Assembly (NCBI RefSeq): GCF_004770265.1
Contig: NZ_RQGQ01000020.1
Span: 1-64,000, forward strand
DNA length: 64,000 nt
Reading direction: 5' to 3'
Source of the DNA: Leptospira congkakensis
GTDB taxonomy: Bacteria > Spirochaetota > Leptospiria > Leptospirales > Leptospiraceae
This document shows positions 1-7,620 of this stretch, one piece after another. Both the position numbers and the translations under genes were made by a program. The notes under the pieces are model-generated. The model saw only the letters and a list, made by a program, of their open reading frames with translations. It had not been told where the DNA came from and ran no database searches. Position 1 is the first letter of the stretch; the number at the start of each line of letters is the position of its first letter.

Positions 1-21
1 TCTCCTATTGTATTTAGAAAG

Positions 22-396
22 TTATATGAAAAGCGATGTGCTTAATTTATTGTCCGAAATAAACGGGGAATACCACACCACAGCAAAGTTGATATATCGG
101 GAAAACCAAAGCAGGAACCTTCGCTGTTTATTTTCAGACAAAATAGAAAAGCTGAGTAATGCTCCCAAACCAAGGGGTAGAAGCAGCATGAGTTTGATAA
201 AACTCATGATTTTAATCAGATCATGATGCGAGTTGTAAACAAATTGAATGCCAGCTAACAGTGTAATGGCTAAAACAATCATTAAAAGAATGGTTCGGCG
301 AAAACTTGCCAAGCAACAAACAAATGTTACGACTAAAATGGCAATGGTGCTATTCCAAACGAATAAAGTGAGATCTATACCTAGGTCACTATTCAT
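22..396 (-). CDS. Small multi-pass membrane protein, unknown
   Basis: I do not recognise this 124-residue protein. It is almost entirely hydrophobic, with about four predicted membrane spans (roughly residues 8-30, 33-54, 60-88 and 95-113) separated by short loops, and no catalytic motif. The ATG start is at 396; no good Shine-Dalgarno sequence is visible before it. It lies 56 bp downstream of another small minus-strand gene and may share its transcript. An integral inner-membrane location is inferred from hydrophobicity only. Confidence 0.6.
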   Translation of the reverse strand: MNSDLGIDLTLFVWNSTIAILVVTFVCCLASFRRTILLMIVLAITLLAGIQFVYNSHHDLIKIMSFIKLMLLLPLGLGALLSFSILSENKQRRFLLWFSRYINFAVVWYSPFISDNKLSTSLFI

Positions 397-452
397 AATT
401 AAAAAACTTTCGTTTGAATGATTTTTGAGGTCGAAGGTGAGTAGAGCCAGTT

Positions 453-641
453 TTATTTGGGAGCATTCTTTTTCTGGTTATCATCGTAAGTTTTGGAGAA
501 AGTTTTCCAAAGATTCACAATTTCGGAATCGCCTTTCATACGACTAAGTCCCAAAGTAAAAAGTTGAAGTTCCGTATTCACAACTGATTGGCCATGATAC
601 AAATCCAATTGGCTTAAAAGCGACCAAATTTTAGTGAACAT
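453..641 (-). CDS. Small hypothetical protein (62 aa)
   Basis: A short, mainly helical soluble protein with no signal peptide and no recognisable domain. It sits upstream of the small membrane protein in the same direction. No ribosome binding site is obvious before the ATG at 641, so this is supported only by an open frame of ordinary composition between its neighbours. It could be spurious. Confidence 0.35.
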   Translation of the reverse strand: MFTKIWSLLSQLDLYHGQSVVNTELQLFTLGLSRMKGDSEIVNLWKTFSKTYDDNQKKNAPK

Positions 642-1025
642 TACGCGAAAAATGAAATATGCAGGCCGAGAAGGATTCGGGTATTGACTGCTAGCAGTTG
701 TTAGTTCTCAGGTATGGCTTATACTGGCAGGGTTTTTTAACTCAGGGAGCGGGAAGGGGGAAGAGACATAATCGGGTTGCTAATCCACAAACCCCCGCCC
801 GAGTTAGGGTGGCGGGGAGTGGTTCGTGGGCAGTGCGCTTTCCCCTCTACCACAATTCTCTGAAACTGGCAATGACCTTCGAAGAACTCAAAATTTTATT
901 CCAAATCTTTTCGCTTTTTCGAACGGCTTTCTCCCATTTCGCATCATAGATTTTTTTCAAAAAAAAATGATTTCCTCTCTTTTTTTTCTAGAACCAAATT
1001 AAAGTAGGTTGGGACTTTTAATTGT
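642..1025. other. Intergenic region upstream of the sigma factor gene
   Basis: This 384-bp spacer holds a perfect 12-bp palindrome (ACTGCTAGCAGT, 687-698), copy 1 of a 117-bp repeat (763-879), and then an A/T-rich stretch with long homopolymer runs (about 950-990) leading to the sigma-factor start. An open frame at 698-949 runs through the repeat, but it has no ribosome binding site and is better explained by the GC-rich repeat. No clear sigma-70 promoter was found. Confidence 0.5.
763..879 (+). repeat. 117-bp interspersed repeat, copy 1
   Basis: This block matches 2190-2306 in the same orientation with 5 differences in 117 bases. It is much more GC-rich than its surroundings. It contains a hairpin at 793-817 with arms CCCCGCC and GGCGGGG, perfect in this copy. 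It lies in a spacer, 147 bp before the sigma factor start. It carries no transposase and no obvious terminal inverted repeats, so a REP/MITE-like non-coding repeat is the simplest reading. Confidence 0.85.
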
Positions 1026-1604
1026 ATGAATGACAAATCCTATATAGAACTTCTGGATCAGGCGAAATCTGGAGATCTGAGAGCTTGGACCGTTTTACAA
1101 AACCGGTTCTCCGGTTTTGCCAATAAATTTGCATCGAAGATTTTAAAGGACGAGGATCTTTCGCAAGATATCGTCCAGGAATCTTTTTGGGATTTGTATC
1201 AGAATCTTGAGAAAATTACAATTCCGGCCGCATTTCCCACTTTGTTAAAAAGAGCTCTCATCAAACACGGAGATCGCATCTTGAGAAAGAAGGAAAATCA
1301 AAATTTGGTTTTTGTCGATCCGAATCAAATGGATCAAAATTCTGAAGAGTTACATTCTTCTTATTTAGAAAAAGAATGCTATGAAACGATTTTCAAAAAT
1401 GTAAAAAAATTGGATTTGGCTGATCAGAGGTTAATCGAACTTTATTATTACAAAAATTATTCATTGGTCGAAATTTCTAAATCAGAAGGAAAAACTTTAT
1501 CATTTATCAAAAAAAGACATATTCACGTTAAAAAAATTCTCAGACACGGGATCGGTGAGACATTCCGACCAGAGGCCAGTTCAAATTTTATGATGGCAGC
1601 TTAG
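1026..1604 (+). CDS. ECF-type RNA polymerase sigma factor
   Basis: A 192-residue sigma-70 family protein of ECF size. Region 2 covers about residues 14-90 and includes the core-binding/-10 segment DLSQDIVQESF at 44-54. Region 4 covers about 120-175, with a helix-turn-helix around SLVEISKSEGKTLSFIKKR. There is no region 1.1 or 3. It should direct RNA polymerase to a specific promoter set. The next gene, a clpP-like protease, starts 9 nt after its stop, so the two are very probably co-transcribed. No anti-sigma gene is adjacent. The family call is firm; the regulon is unknown. Confidence 0.85.
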   Translation: MNDKSYIELLDQAKSGDLRAWTVLQNRFSGFANKFASKILKDEDLSQDIVQESFWDLYQNLEKITIPAAFPTLLKRALIKHGDRILRKKENQNLVFVDPNQMDQNSEELHSSYLEKECYETIFKNVKKLDLADQRLIELYYYKNYSLVEISKSEGKTLSFIKKRHIHVKKILRHGIGETFRPEASSNFMMAA

Positions 1605-1613
1605 GAGAATCAT

Positions 1614-2174
1614 TTGGAATCAACACAAGTTTATTCGAATGGGCAAATTGAAAATGTGTATTTGGAACAACGAAAAGTATTTCTTTGGGGAGAAGTAAAC
1701 GACAACTCGGCGAGATATCTGATTGATCGTTTTTTATATCTTGAAGCTGTAGACCCGACAAGACCTATCACCTTATACATTCACTCGCCAGGAGGATCAA
1801 CATATGCTGGTTTGGCGATCCTTGATGTAATGAAGAGTCTTCATAATCCAGTTTATACCACTTGTTTAGGAATGGCTATGTCATTTGGAGCAGTGTTACT
1901 TCTTTCGGGAGCGAAAGGAAACCGTTTTGCCTACCCTCATAGTAAAGTTTTGATCCACCAACCACATGTTATGGGAGAGTTTAAAGGTCCAGCCGAAGAC
2001 ATTCGCATTTTTGCCGAGTCAGTCAAAAGGGAAAAAGATTTATTAAATGAAATCATGGCAAAGGCAACAGGACAACCTTTAGAGAAACTTATGGAAGATA
2101 CGGAACGTGATACTTGGTTTTCTGCCACGGAAGCCTTGGACTACGGGATCATTGATAAGATTATTGGTGTTTGA
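1614..2174 (+). CDS. clpP: ClpP-like ATP-dependent protease proteolytic subunit
   Basis: A 186-residue ClpP-fold serine protease, normal length for the family. The catalytic triad is visible as Ser90 (in GMAMSFGA), His115 (in IHQP) and Asp166 (in ERD). The nucleophile motif differs from the usual GQAASMGA, which points to a divergent paralogue such as the second ClpP known in Leptospira. In the family, ClpP rings associate with ClpX or ClpA/C unfoldases to degrade cytoplasmic proteins. Translation starts at TTG 1614, with AGGAG at 1603-1607 inside the stop region of the sigma gene, indicating coupling. Repeat copy 2 begins 16 bp after its stop. Confidence 0.88.
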   Translation: MESTQVYSNGQIENVYLEQRKVFLWGEVNDNSARYLIDRFLYLEAVDPTRPITLYIHSPGGSTYAGLAILDVMKSLHNPVYTTCLGMAMSFGAVLLLSGAKGNRFAYPHSKVLIHQPHVMGEFKGPAEDIRIFAESVKREKDLLNEIMAKATGQPLEKLMEDTERDTWFSATEALDYGIIDKIIGV

Positions 2175-2189
2175 TTTTGAATTAATGAT

Positions 2190-2306
2190 GAGACATAATC
2201 TGATTGCGAATCCACAAACCCCCGCCCGAGTTAGGGTGGAGGGGAGTGGTTCGTGGGCAGTGCGCTTCCCCCTCTACCACAATTCTCTGAAACTGGCAAT
2301 GACCTT
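2190..2306 (+). repeat. 117-bp interspersed repeat, copy 2
   Basis: The second copy of the repeat at 763-879, same orientation, about 96% identical. It lies directly after the clpP stop. Its hairpin has one arm base changed (GGAGGGG instead of GGCGGGG), so the stem is weakened. The two copies form direct repeats 1427 bp apart, bracketing the sigma/clpP pair. It might also act as a 3-prime transcript-stabilising or terminating structure for clpP. Confidence 0.85.
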
Positions 2307-2422
2307 TGTTCATACCATTTTTTTTATTAAAATTTGTTCGCCTTTTGTTTCATTTTTTCAAGTGAACATATGTTTTGCTCTCTAATTCGTAAACCCAGAC
2401 GGAGTGATTCGTATTTTTATCA

Positions 2423-3421
2423 TCATTTCGGATCTTGATTTGCGAATGTTTTGAAAAAAGAATCATCCGATTCCGTTCGAAACTTCCAAGTTTTCTGAAA
2501 GACTATTTTTCCTAATTGGTTTTTTATTTTTGCATTCACCGTATATTCAGAGTTAGGTAAAAAAGGTTCATTCGCCACGAAAGCCACAAACTTCATACTT
2601 TTTAAAAATTCTTTTGTATCGGGTGGAGGGTTCGCCAAACTTAATAAACTAATGGGAATCACTTTCTCATGTGAATCTAAAAGGGTGGCTTCTTCCCAAA
2701 ACAATTCTGTTTCGGGTAAATCATCAAAAAACAGCTGTACTGTGATGGCTGTCGAATAAGAAAGATATTGTAACTGTGGAAATGGATTTGGTAATTCAGG
2801 AGGCATACGTAGACGGATATCTACATCGTTTTGGACTGGATAATGAACAAAGGCAGGTTTTTTTCCCGTGATACAATATTCTGCAAAAAAAACTAAGATG
2901 TATTTTCCATTCTCGTAAGCTACCCTTTTCATACCGACACGTTGGATTGCAGGGTGCAATACCATCGATCTATGAAAGGGAGTATCAAGCAGTCCTCTAA
3001 ACAAAAATTCCGGTGATTCTCTATGATTTTTTTTCATCAAAGGTAACACAGTGTTTCCTACGTAACAACCGGTGTCAGGTTTGAATCCTACTGCCATTGC
3101 CTGGTCTTGGGGAGTTTTGCCAATGAATCCAGGAAGGCCCTCTCTTTCATTGTGAACCCAATCAATGGTTTCCATTTGACTATCAATTTTGATATTTGTA
3201 TTTTGATTGAGAGATAAATAGTCCCCATGTTTTTCCGCAGCCAGATTTAATTTAGAATCTAGTTTAGGAGAAGGGAATTGGTTTGCTTGTAGAATAGTTT
3301 CTAAAATTTTCAGCCCTCTTTTTTGATACTCAGATTCTGAAATCGAAAATGTTTGTGAATAGGTAGGGAAATAAAAAACAAACAGAAACGAGTGAAGAGT
3401 TAAGGCTAAAAAAGTTTTCAT
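2423..3421 (-). CDS. Secreted CAP (SCP/PR-1) domain protein
   Basis: A 332-residue protein with a signal peptide (about residues 1-22, ending near TYSQ). A CAP-like domain spans about 30-190: an N-terminal helix with a His (AEKHGDYL), then the typical block GLLDTPFHRSMVLHP, then a GVG-like turn and a FFAEY strand. The C-terminal half (about 200-332) is beta-rich and unassigned. CAP proteins are usually exported; their biochemical role varies (lipid binding, adhesion, protease-like), so no specific activity is claimed. The ATG at 3421 has a GTAGGT-like site upstream. It is divergent from the TauE/SafE gene. Confidence 0.75.
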   Translation of the reverse strand: MKTFLALTLHSFLFVFYFPTYSQTFSISESEYQKRGLKILETILQANQFPSPKLDSKLNLAAEKHGDYLSLNQNTNIKIDSQMETIDWVHNEREGLPGFIGKTPQDQAMAVGFKPDTGCYVGNTVLPLMKKNHRESPEFLFRGLLDTPFHRSMVLHPAIQRVGMKRVAYENGKYILVFFAEYCITGKKPAFVHYPVQNDVDIRLRMPPELPNPFPQLQYLSYSTAITVQLFFDDLPETELFWEEATLLDSHEKVIPISLLSLANPPPDTKEFLKSMKFVAFVANEPFLPNSEYTVNAKIKNQLGKIVFQKTWKFRTESDDSFFKTFANQDPK

Positions 3422-3602
3422 AATTTTTTACCTACGGCAAAATTTTGAGAATCGAAAAGTTAAACTCAAATGACAGGCGCTTAGTTTATAACAAATGATA
3501 TCGGTGTCAATTTTTTTCAAAGCCTTTATTATCGATAGGATTCAATGATAATAATCGCAGAGTCATTAGAATTGATACCTAGTTTTAAGAAATGACGGAT
3601 GA

Positions 3603-4736
3603 ATGTTTCCGATTGATAATTTTTGGTTTTGTTTTTATATAGACCATAACCTTTATTTAAAACGTTTAAGAGTTTCCTTTTCACTTTTGAACTATGTGAT
3701 CATGATGTTATTGACTTTATCTATTGTATTCGTTTCTAGTTTTATTGCTTTTGCCATTAGTGCTATTTGTGGTGGTGGAGCTGGCCTGATGCTAATTCCT
3801 ATTCTTGGCAGTTTTCTTCCTATCACTCAAGTTCCAGCAGCGTTATCCATTGGAACATTTACGAGTTCATCTTCAAGGATCATTGTTTTTCGTCAAAATA
3901 TCCATTGGCCTATTGTAAGGTGGTTCATTCCAGCGGCTCTGCCGGCACTTTTACTAGGTGCTTGGTTATTAAAGTTTGTGAATCCATTGTATTTGGAAAT
4001 TGTTTTGGGAATTTTCCTTGTGACCAATCTTCCTTTGCTTTTTAAAAAGCAGGAAGAAATCTCGGAAATCAGAAAACTATCTCCGTTTAAGATCACATGC
4101 ATAGGGTTTGTGGCTGGTTTTTTATCTGGGTTTACAGGTGCCGTGGGATTGTTATTCAACAAATTTTATTTTCGTTATGGCCTTACCAAAGAAGAAATCA
4201 TCGCGACTAGGGCTGCGAACGAAGTGATTCTACATTTGATCAAGATTGTGCTTTATACTTTATTCGGATTGATTTCAATGAAAGTCATCTCTGTTGGATT
4301 TTCCATAGCGGTTTCTGCTTTGTTGTCCACTTGGTTTATGAAATGGGTGTTGCCTAGATTGAGTGATCTGTTTTTCAAAAAAATAGGTTACTTCGCTATG
4401 TTTATCTCTGGTTTTTTTATGTTCGGTAATGCTAGCTCCCATCTTATCTTACAAAATGGGGGAGAACTTCTCGCCAATTCGAAAGAGAACGGTATCGAAA
4501 CTAAATTGAAATGGCTCAATGGAGAGTATGCATTTGAATTAAGTTATGATGAAGGATTTGAATTCGAACAAGTAATTCCGATTTCTGAATTAACAGAAGA
4601 AAACCAACAATTGGTAAAAAGTCGCCACACGGAAGCAGATCAAATTGTAGTGGAGGTGGTTTATGCCATTGGTTCTCAGTCTTATGAGGCATATTACTTT
4701 AAGGACCAACTGTTGATTGAAAAATATGATTTTTGA
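3603..4736 (+). CDS. TauE/SafE (TSUP) family transporter with C-terminal extension
   Basis: A membrane protein with about eight spans. The first half has the family's small-residue signature (SAICGGGAGLMLIPIL) and the repeat unit carries GFLSGFTGAVG, as in TauE/SafE anion/sulfonate exporters. The substrate cannot be told. After the last span (about residue 285) there is a soluble acidic segment of about 90 residues that is not part of the usual fold. The open frame begins at ATG 3603, but the first ~30 residues are poor for a leader; the true start may be GTG 3696 or ATG 3702/3705. No good ribosome binding site settles this. Confidence 0.75.
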   Translation: MFPIDNFWFCFYIDHNLYLKRLRVSFSLLNYVIMMLLTLSIVFVSSFIAFAISAICGGGAGLMLIPILGSFLPITQVPAALSIGTFTSSSSRIIVFRQNIHWPIVRWFIPAALPALLLGAWLLKFVNPLYLEIVLGIFLVTNLPLLFKKQEEISEIRKLSPFKITCIGFVAGFLSGFTGAVGLLFNKFYFRYGLTKEEIIATRAANEVILHLIKIVLYTLFGLISMKVISVGFSIAVSALLSTWFMKWVLPRLSDLFFKKIGYFAMFISGFFMFGNASSHLILQNGGELLANSKENGIETKLKWLNGEYAFELSYDEGFEFEQVIPISELTEENQQLVKSRHTEADQIVVEVVYAIGSQSYEAYYFKDQLLIEKYDF

Positions 4737-4765
4737 TATTCCCTAGCAAAAATTCTTTCACCAAT

Positions 4766-5584
4766 TCAAGTGACAATTTCGTTTTGAATTTTAGATGATG
4801 CAAAAGCAACGGATCCTAAAAAACAAGGTATCACTATAAAAGAATTGATACTTCCATGAACCATCACCATCAAAGGATATCCAAAAATCGATTTTGGAAA
4901 CCCTAAATAAAATTCATTTAAAAAAGCCAAGATCAAAGTTAAAGAAAGAAAAAATAGACTACATCTTGCCATGATTCTCGAAATAGAACTTTTGTTTTGA
5001 AATAATATCTTTGAATGAATTATGGAAAAAGGGAGTAGAAACAGATACCCAACCACACCGACTTTTTTGAGAAGGTCACTTTTATAAATTCCGAATGCGA
5101 TCATCAGAAATAGAATCACAATTGTTAAACTAATGATAAGATATGTTTTTGATCTCTGGTTTCTTTGGGAAAGAAAAGTGATTCCTGATAAAAACAACCA
5201 ACCAATATAACAACTATGGATGGCGGCATAGTAACTCCAGGTTCTATTATATCCAAGTAAATTGAATTCGTTCGTTCCACAAAAGAACCAAATAGAGGAA
5301 AGAAATCCAAAACCCATCGGAAATACCCCTATCCAAGTAAAACCTTGAAACAAACGATTGGTATGAATTTGGAAAAATAAAATCAATCCGAATCCACAAA
5401 AAGAAGTCCATACGATGCTTAAGATTGGTATCTTAAAGTAGATTGCCAAAATCGTGAGTAGAAAAGAAATTAAGTGAAATCGGGTGTATACCTTTGAGTG
5501 ATTTAAAAAGTATCGATTACTAAAGTAGGGTGCAATTAGATATCCGAAACTAAGTAAACCGAGTAAAAAATAATTTTCATTCAT
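4766..5584 (-). CDS. YndJ-like multi-pass membrane protein
   Basis: A 272-residue protein with about eight or nine hydrophobic spans and short charged loops. Several conserved-looking polar residues lie inside or next to membranes, including an AAIHSCYIGW segment and an MVHGSINSF segment near the C terminus; these resemble the YndJ-like family, whose function is unknown. It starts with ATG at 5584, sharing its first bases with the opposite-strand neighbour, so the two must be divergently expressed from very close or overlapping promoters. Confidence 0.5.
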   Translation of the reverse strand: MNENYFLLGLLSFGYLIAPYFSNRYFLNHSKVYTRFHLISFLLTILAIYFKIPILSIVWTSFCGFGLILFFQIHTNRLFQGFTWIGVFPMGFGFLSSIWFFCGTNEFNLLGYNRTWSYYAAIHSCYIGWLFLSGITFLSQRNQRSKTYLIISLTIVILFLMIAFGIYKSDLLKKVGVVGYLFLLPFSIIHSKILFQNKSSISRIMARCSLFFLSLTLILAFLNEFYLGFPKSIFGYPLMVMVHGSINSFIVIPCFLGSVAFASSKIQNEIVT

Positions 5585-5598
5585 TGAGCAGATTAAAA

Positions 5599-6306
5599 AT
5601 GTCAGAGATACAAGTTCCTACACAAGAAATTTTTAGTTTCCATCAGTTTGAATTGCCATTTTATAAACTGCCTTACTATCTATTTTTCTACCTAAAACAA
5701 AAGAAAGTAAAAGGACTCATTCATGCGGAAACATTGATTCCGATGCAATTGGGAGAATCCATCATATCCAAAAATCGATATTTTTTTTCGAGAGTGGTGC
5801 TCGTGGCTTTTTGGAAATCGGAGGCGGATTTGGATCAATTTTTAAATCATTCTCCAAGAGATCCTATCCACTCTGGATGGCAGATTCGATTGCGATTGTA
5901 TCGAAGATGGGGGACAATCAAAGAATTAGATTCCGCAGTTCTTCATTCTCCAAATTCTGATTTAGAAAAATCCGTGGTTGCCATCACCTTAGCGAGGTTA
6001 AAACTTTCCCAACTGTTTCGGTTTACAAAATGGGGAAAACCTGTAGAGAAGCAGGTGAGAGATCATCCAGGAAAAAAACTGGCTTTTGCTGCCTTCCGGC
6101 CATTGGGAAATTTTTTGACTTTTAGTATTTGGAATTCGGAAAGGGAAATGATCGAAATGGTTCATGGAATGGGTTCTAAAAAAGACGGATTAGAACATAA
6201 AGCGGCAATGGCAGAAAGAAATCGAAAAGATTTCCATTCAGAGTTCACAACCCTTCGATTCACAATCATAAAGGAAATGGGTAAGAGGATTGGAGATATG
6301 TCTTGA
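5599..6306 (+). CDS. CrtA-like (spheroidene monooxygenase-like) protein
   Basis: A soluble protein of about 235 residues. Two segments resemble each other in layout: a strand with V.LVAFW.SEADLDQFL, then an R-rich RLRLYRRWG, then FAAFRPLGNFLTFSIWNSEREM. This is reminiscent of the duplicated ferredoxin-like fold of CrtA-like monooxygenases. The similarity is by eye and the activity is not established. I use ATG 5599; an upstream TTG at 5584 is also in frame but overlaps the divergent gene's start codon. It ends 6 bp before the stop of the convergent efflux operon. Confidence 0.45.
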   Translation: MSEIQVPTQEIFSFHQFELPFYKLPYYLFFYLKQKKVKGLIHAETLIPMQLGESIISKNRYFFSRVVLVAFWKSEADLDQFLNHSPRDPIHSGWQIRLRLYRRWGTIKELDSAVLHSPNSDLEKSVVAITLARLKLSQLFRFTKWGKPVEKQVRDHPGKKLAFAAFRPLGNFLTFSIWNSEREMIEMVHGMGSKKDGLEHKAAMAERNRKDFHSEFTTLRFTIIKEMGKRIGDMS

Positions 6307-6312
6307 GTTAGT

Positions 6313-7620
6313 TTAATTAGATTCGTAATCAAAACCTGCAATGTATTTTAAATTTAATAAAGCTCTTTCGTATTCTACCAAAGCATCAATATACTTCAAT
6401 CTAGTTTCATTATAGGATCTTGTTGTATCCAAAAACTCGAGTAAGGTGGAACCCCCTCCCTTATATGCTAATTCTACAATTTTAACTGCTTGTTGCGATT
6501 TTAATAAAGAAATTTGGCGCATCTGTTCCAAAGCTTCAAACCTAACTTTCAATTCCTCTTCGGTAATCGCCATTTCTTTTGCTAAATTTAAATACAACTC
6601 TTCACGAAAGAGTGCGGCTTGTTTTCCGGCTGATTGGCTTTTGGCTATTTCCCCTTGGTTTCTTGAAAAAACAGGCAAATCCATATTAAATGACATTCCA
6701 TACATATATTGATTTTGTTGGACAAGTGAATCAAAAAGAATACTAACATTGGGAACTGCATTTGCCTTTTGTAATTTGAAATTGGCTAGGGCTACATCTT
6801 CTGCATTGACTAATGCTAAGTAATCTGGTCTTCCTTGTGTTGCTAATTTTAATAATTTTTCTGAATCAATTTGAGGAAATAATTTTAAGGAATCTAAGTT
6901 TCCGGAAAGAAAGATGTCGATTTCACTTGGATTCAATCCCAAAACAACGATGAGTTCGTTTTTTAATTTTAAGTAGTCAACTTGTGCAGATACTTTTGCA
7001 ACAGCATATTGGTCTTGTGCTACTTCCGATCGTAACAGTTCTAGTTTAGAAATGTCTTCTTTTTTGAATCTGATTTTATTGATCTCAACAATGTTTACTA
7101 AGTTTTTATAGTTTTCTTCTGCCAATAAGTATCTTTCTCTAGCTGCGAGTGTGGCGATGAATAGATTTCCTGTTCCTAAGGAAATTTTGCGAAGAGATTC
7201 TAAAAAAATCAACTCATCCATTTTGAGTTTTTTGTTTGCGACGTTAATTCTTTCTTCTCGTTTGTTTTCTGTTTCGTAAATAAATCCTAAACTAACACCG
7301 TATTGGTTTCTGTTGGGATCAAATTGTTTTGAGTTTGGATTAAAGGGTAAAATATCTGCATTGATGTTTAAAAATGGATTGGGACGAAGGCCGGCTGTAA
7401 TTCGATCCGCTTTGCTAAATTCGATTTCATATTTTGCAATTGCTACTTGTTTGTTGTTTTTGAGAGCAAAGTTTATCGCTTGATCAAAACTAAATTCTTT
7501 TTTTGTTTTTTCCTTTGGAAGAATGGGCAAACAAAAGGAAATATAAATAAAGAAAAAACATACTAAGGAAATGTTTAAATTATATTTAGAACTTTGCATT
7601 ACGTAATTTTCTTTGTTCAT
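6313..7620 (-). CDS. TolC-family outer membrane efflux protein (CzcC/CusC-like)
   Basis: A 435-residue outer-membrane channel of an RND efflux system. After an N-terminal hydrophobic export signal (about residues 15-35) come the two long helical OEP repeats typical of TolC: alternating helices such as FDQAINFALKNNKQVAIAKYE and the related EELKVRFEALEQMRQISLLK near the end. It overlaps the 3-prime end of the pump gene, which indicates translational coupling. The start is ATG 7620 or ATG 7599 (M8). It completes a tripartite pump spanning the inner membrane, periplasm and outer membrane. Confidence 0.88.
   Translation of the reverse strand: MNKENYVMQSSKYNLNISLVCFFFIYISFCLPILPKEKTKKEFSFDQAINFALKNNKQVAIAKYEIEFSKADRITAGLRPNPFLNINADILPFNPNSKQFDPNRNQYGVSLGFIYETENKREERINVANKKLKMDELIFLESLRKISLGTGNLFIATLAARERYLLAEENYKNLVNIVEINKIRFKKEDISKLELLRSEVAQDQYAVAKVSAQVDYLKLKNELIVVLGLNPSEIDIFLSGNLDSLKLFPQIDSEKLLKLATQGRPDYLALVNAEDVALANFKLQKANAVPNVSILFDSLVQQNQYMYGMSFNMDLPVFSRNQGEIAKSQSAGKQAALFREELYLNLAKEMAITEEELKVRFEALEQMRQISLLKSQQAVKIVELAYKGGGSTLLEFLDTTRSYNETRLKYIDALVEYERALLNLKYIAGFDYESN

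Noticed and set aside
698..949. Open frame running through repeat copy 1
   Set aside because: A related frame exists in copy 2 (2107-2385), but the five base differences give three amino-acid changes, there is no ribosome site, and copy 2's frame starts inside clpP. It is a by-product of the repeat.
950..1000. Long A and T runs as phase-variation tracts
   Set aside because: They are in a spacer, not in a coding frame, and not at a recognisable promoter spacing.
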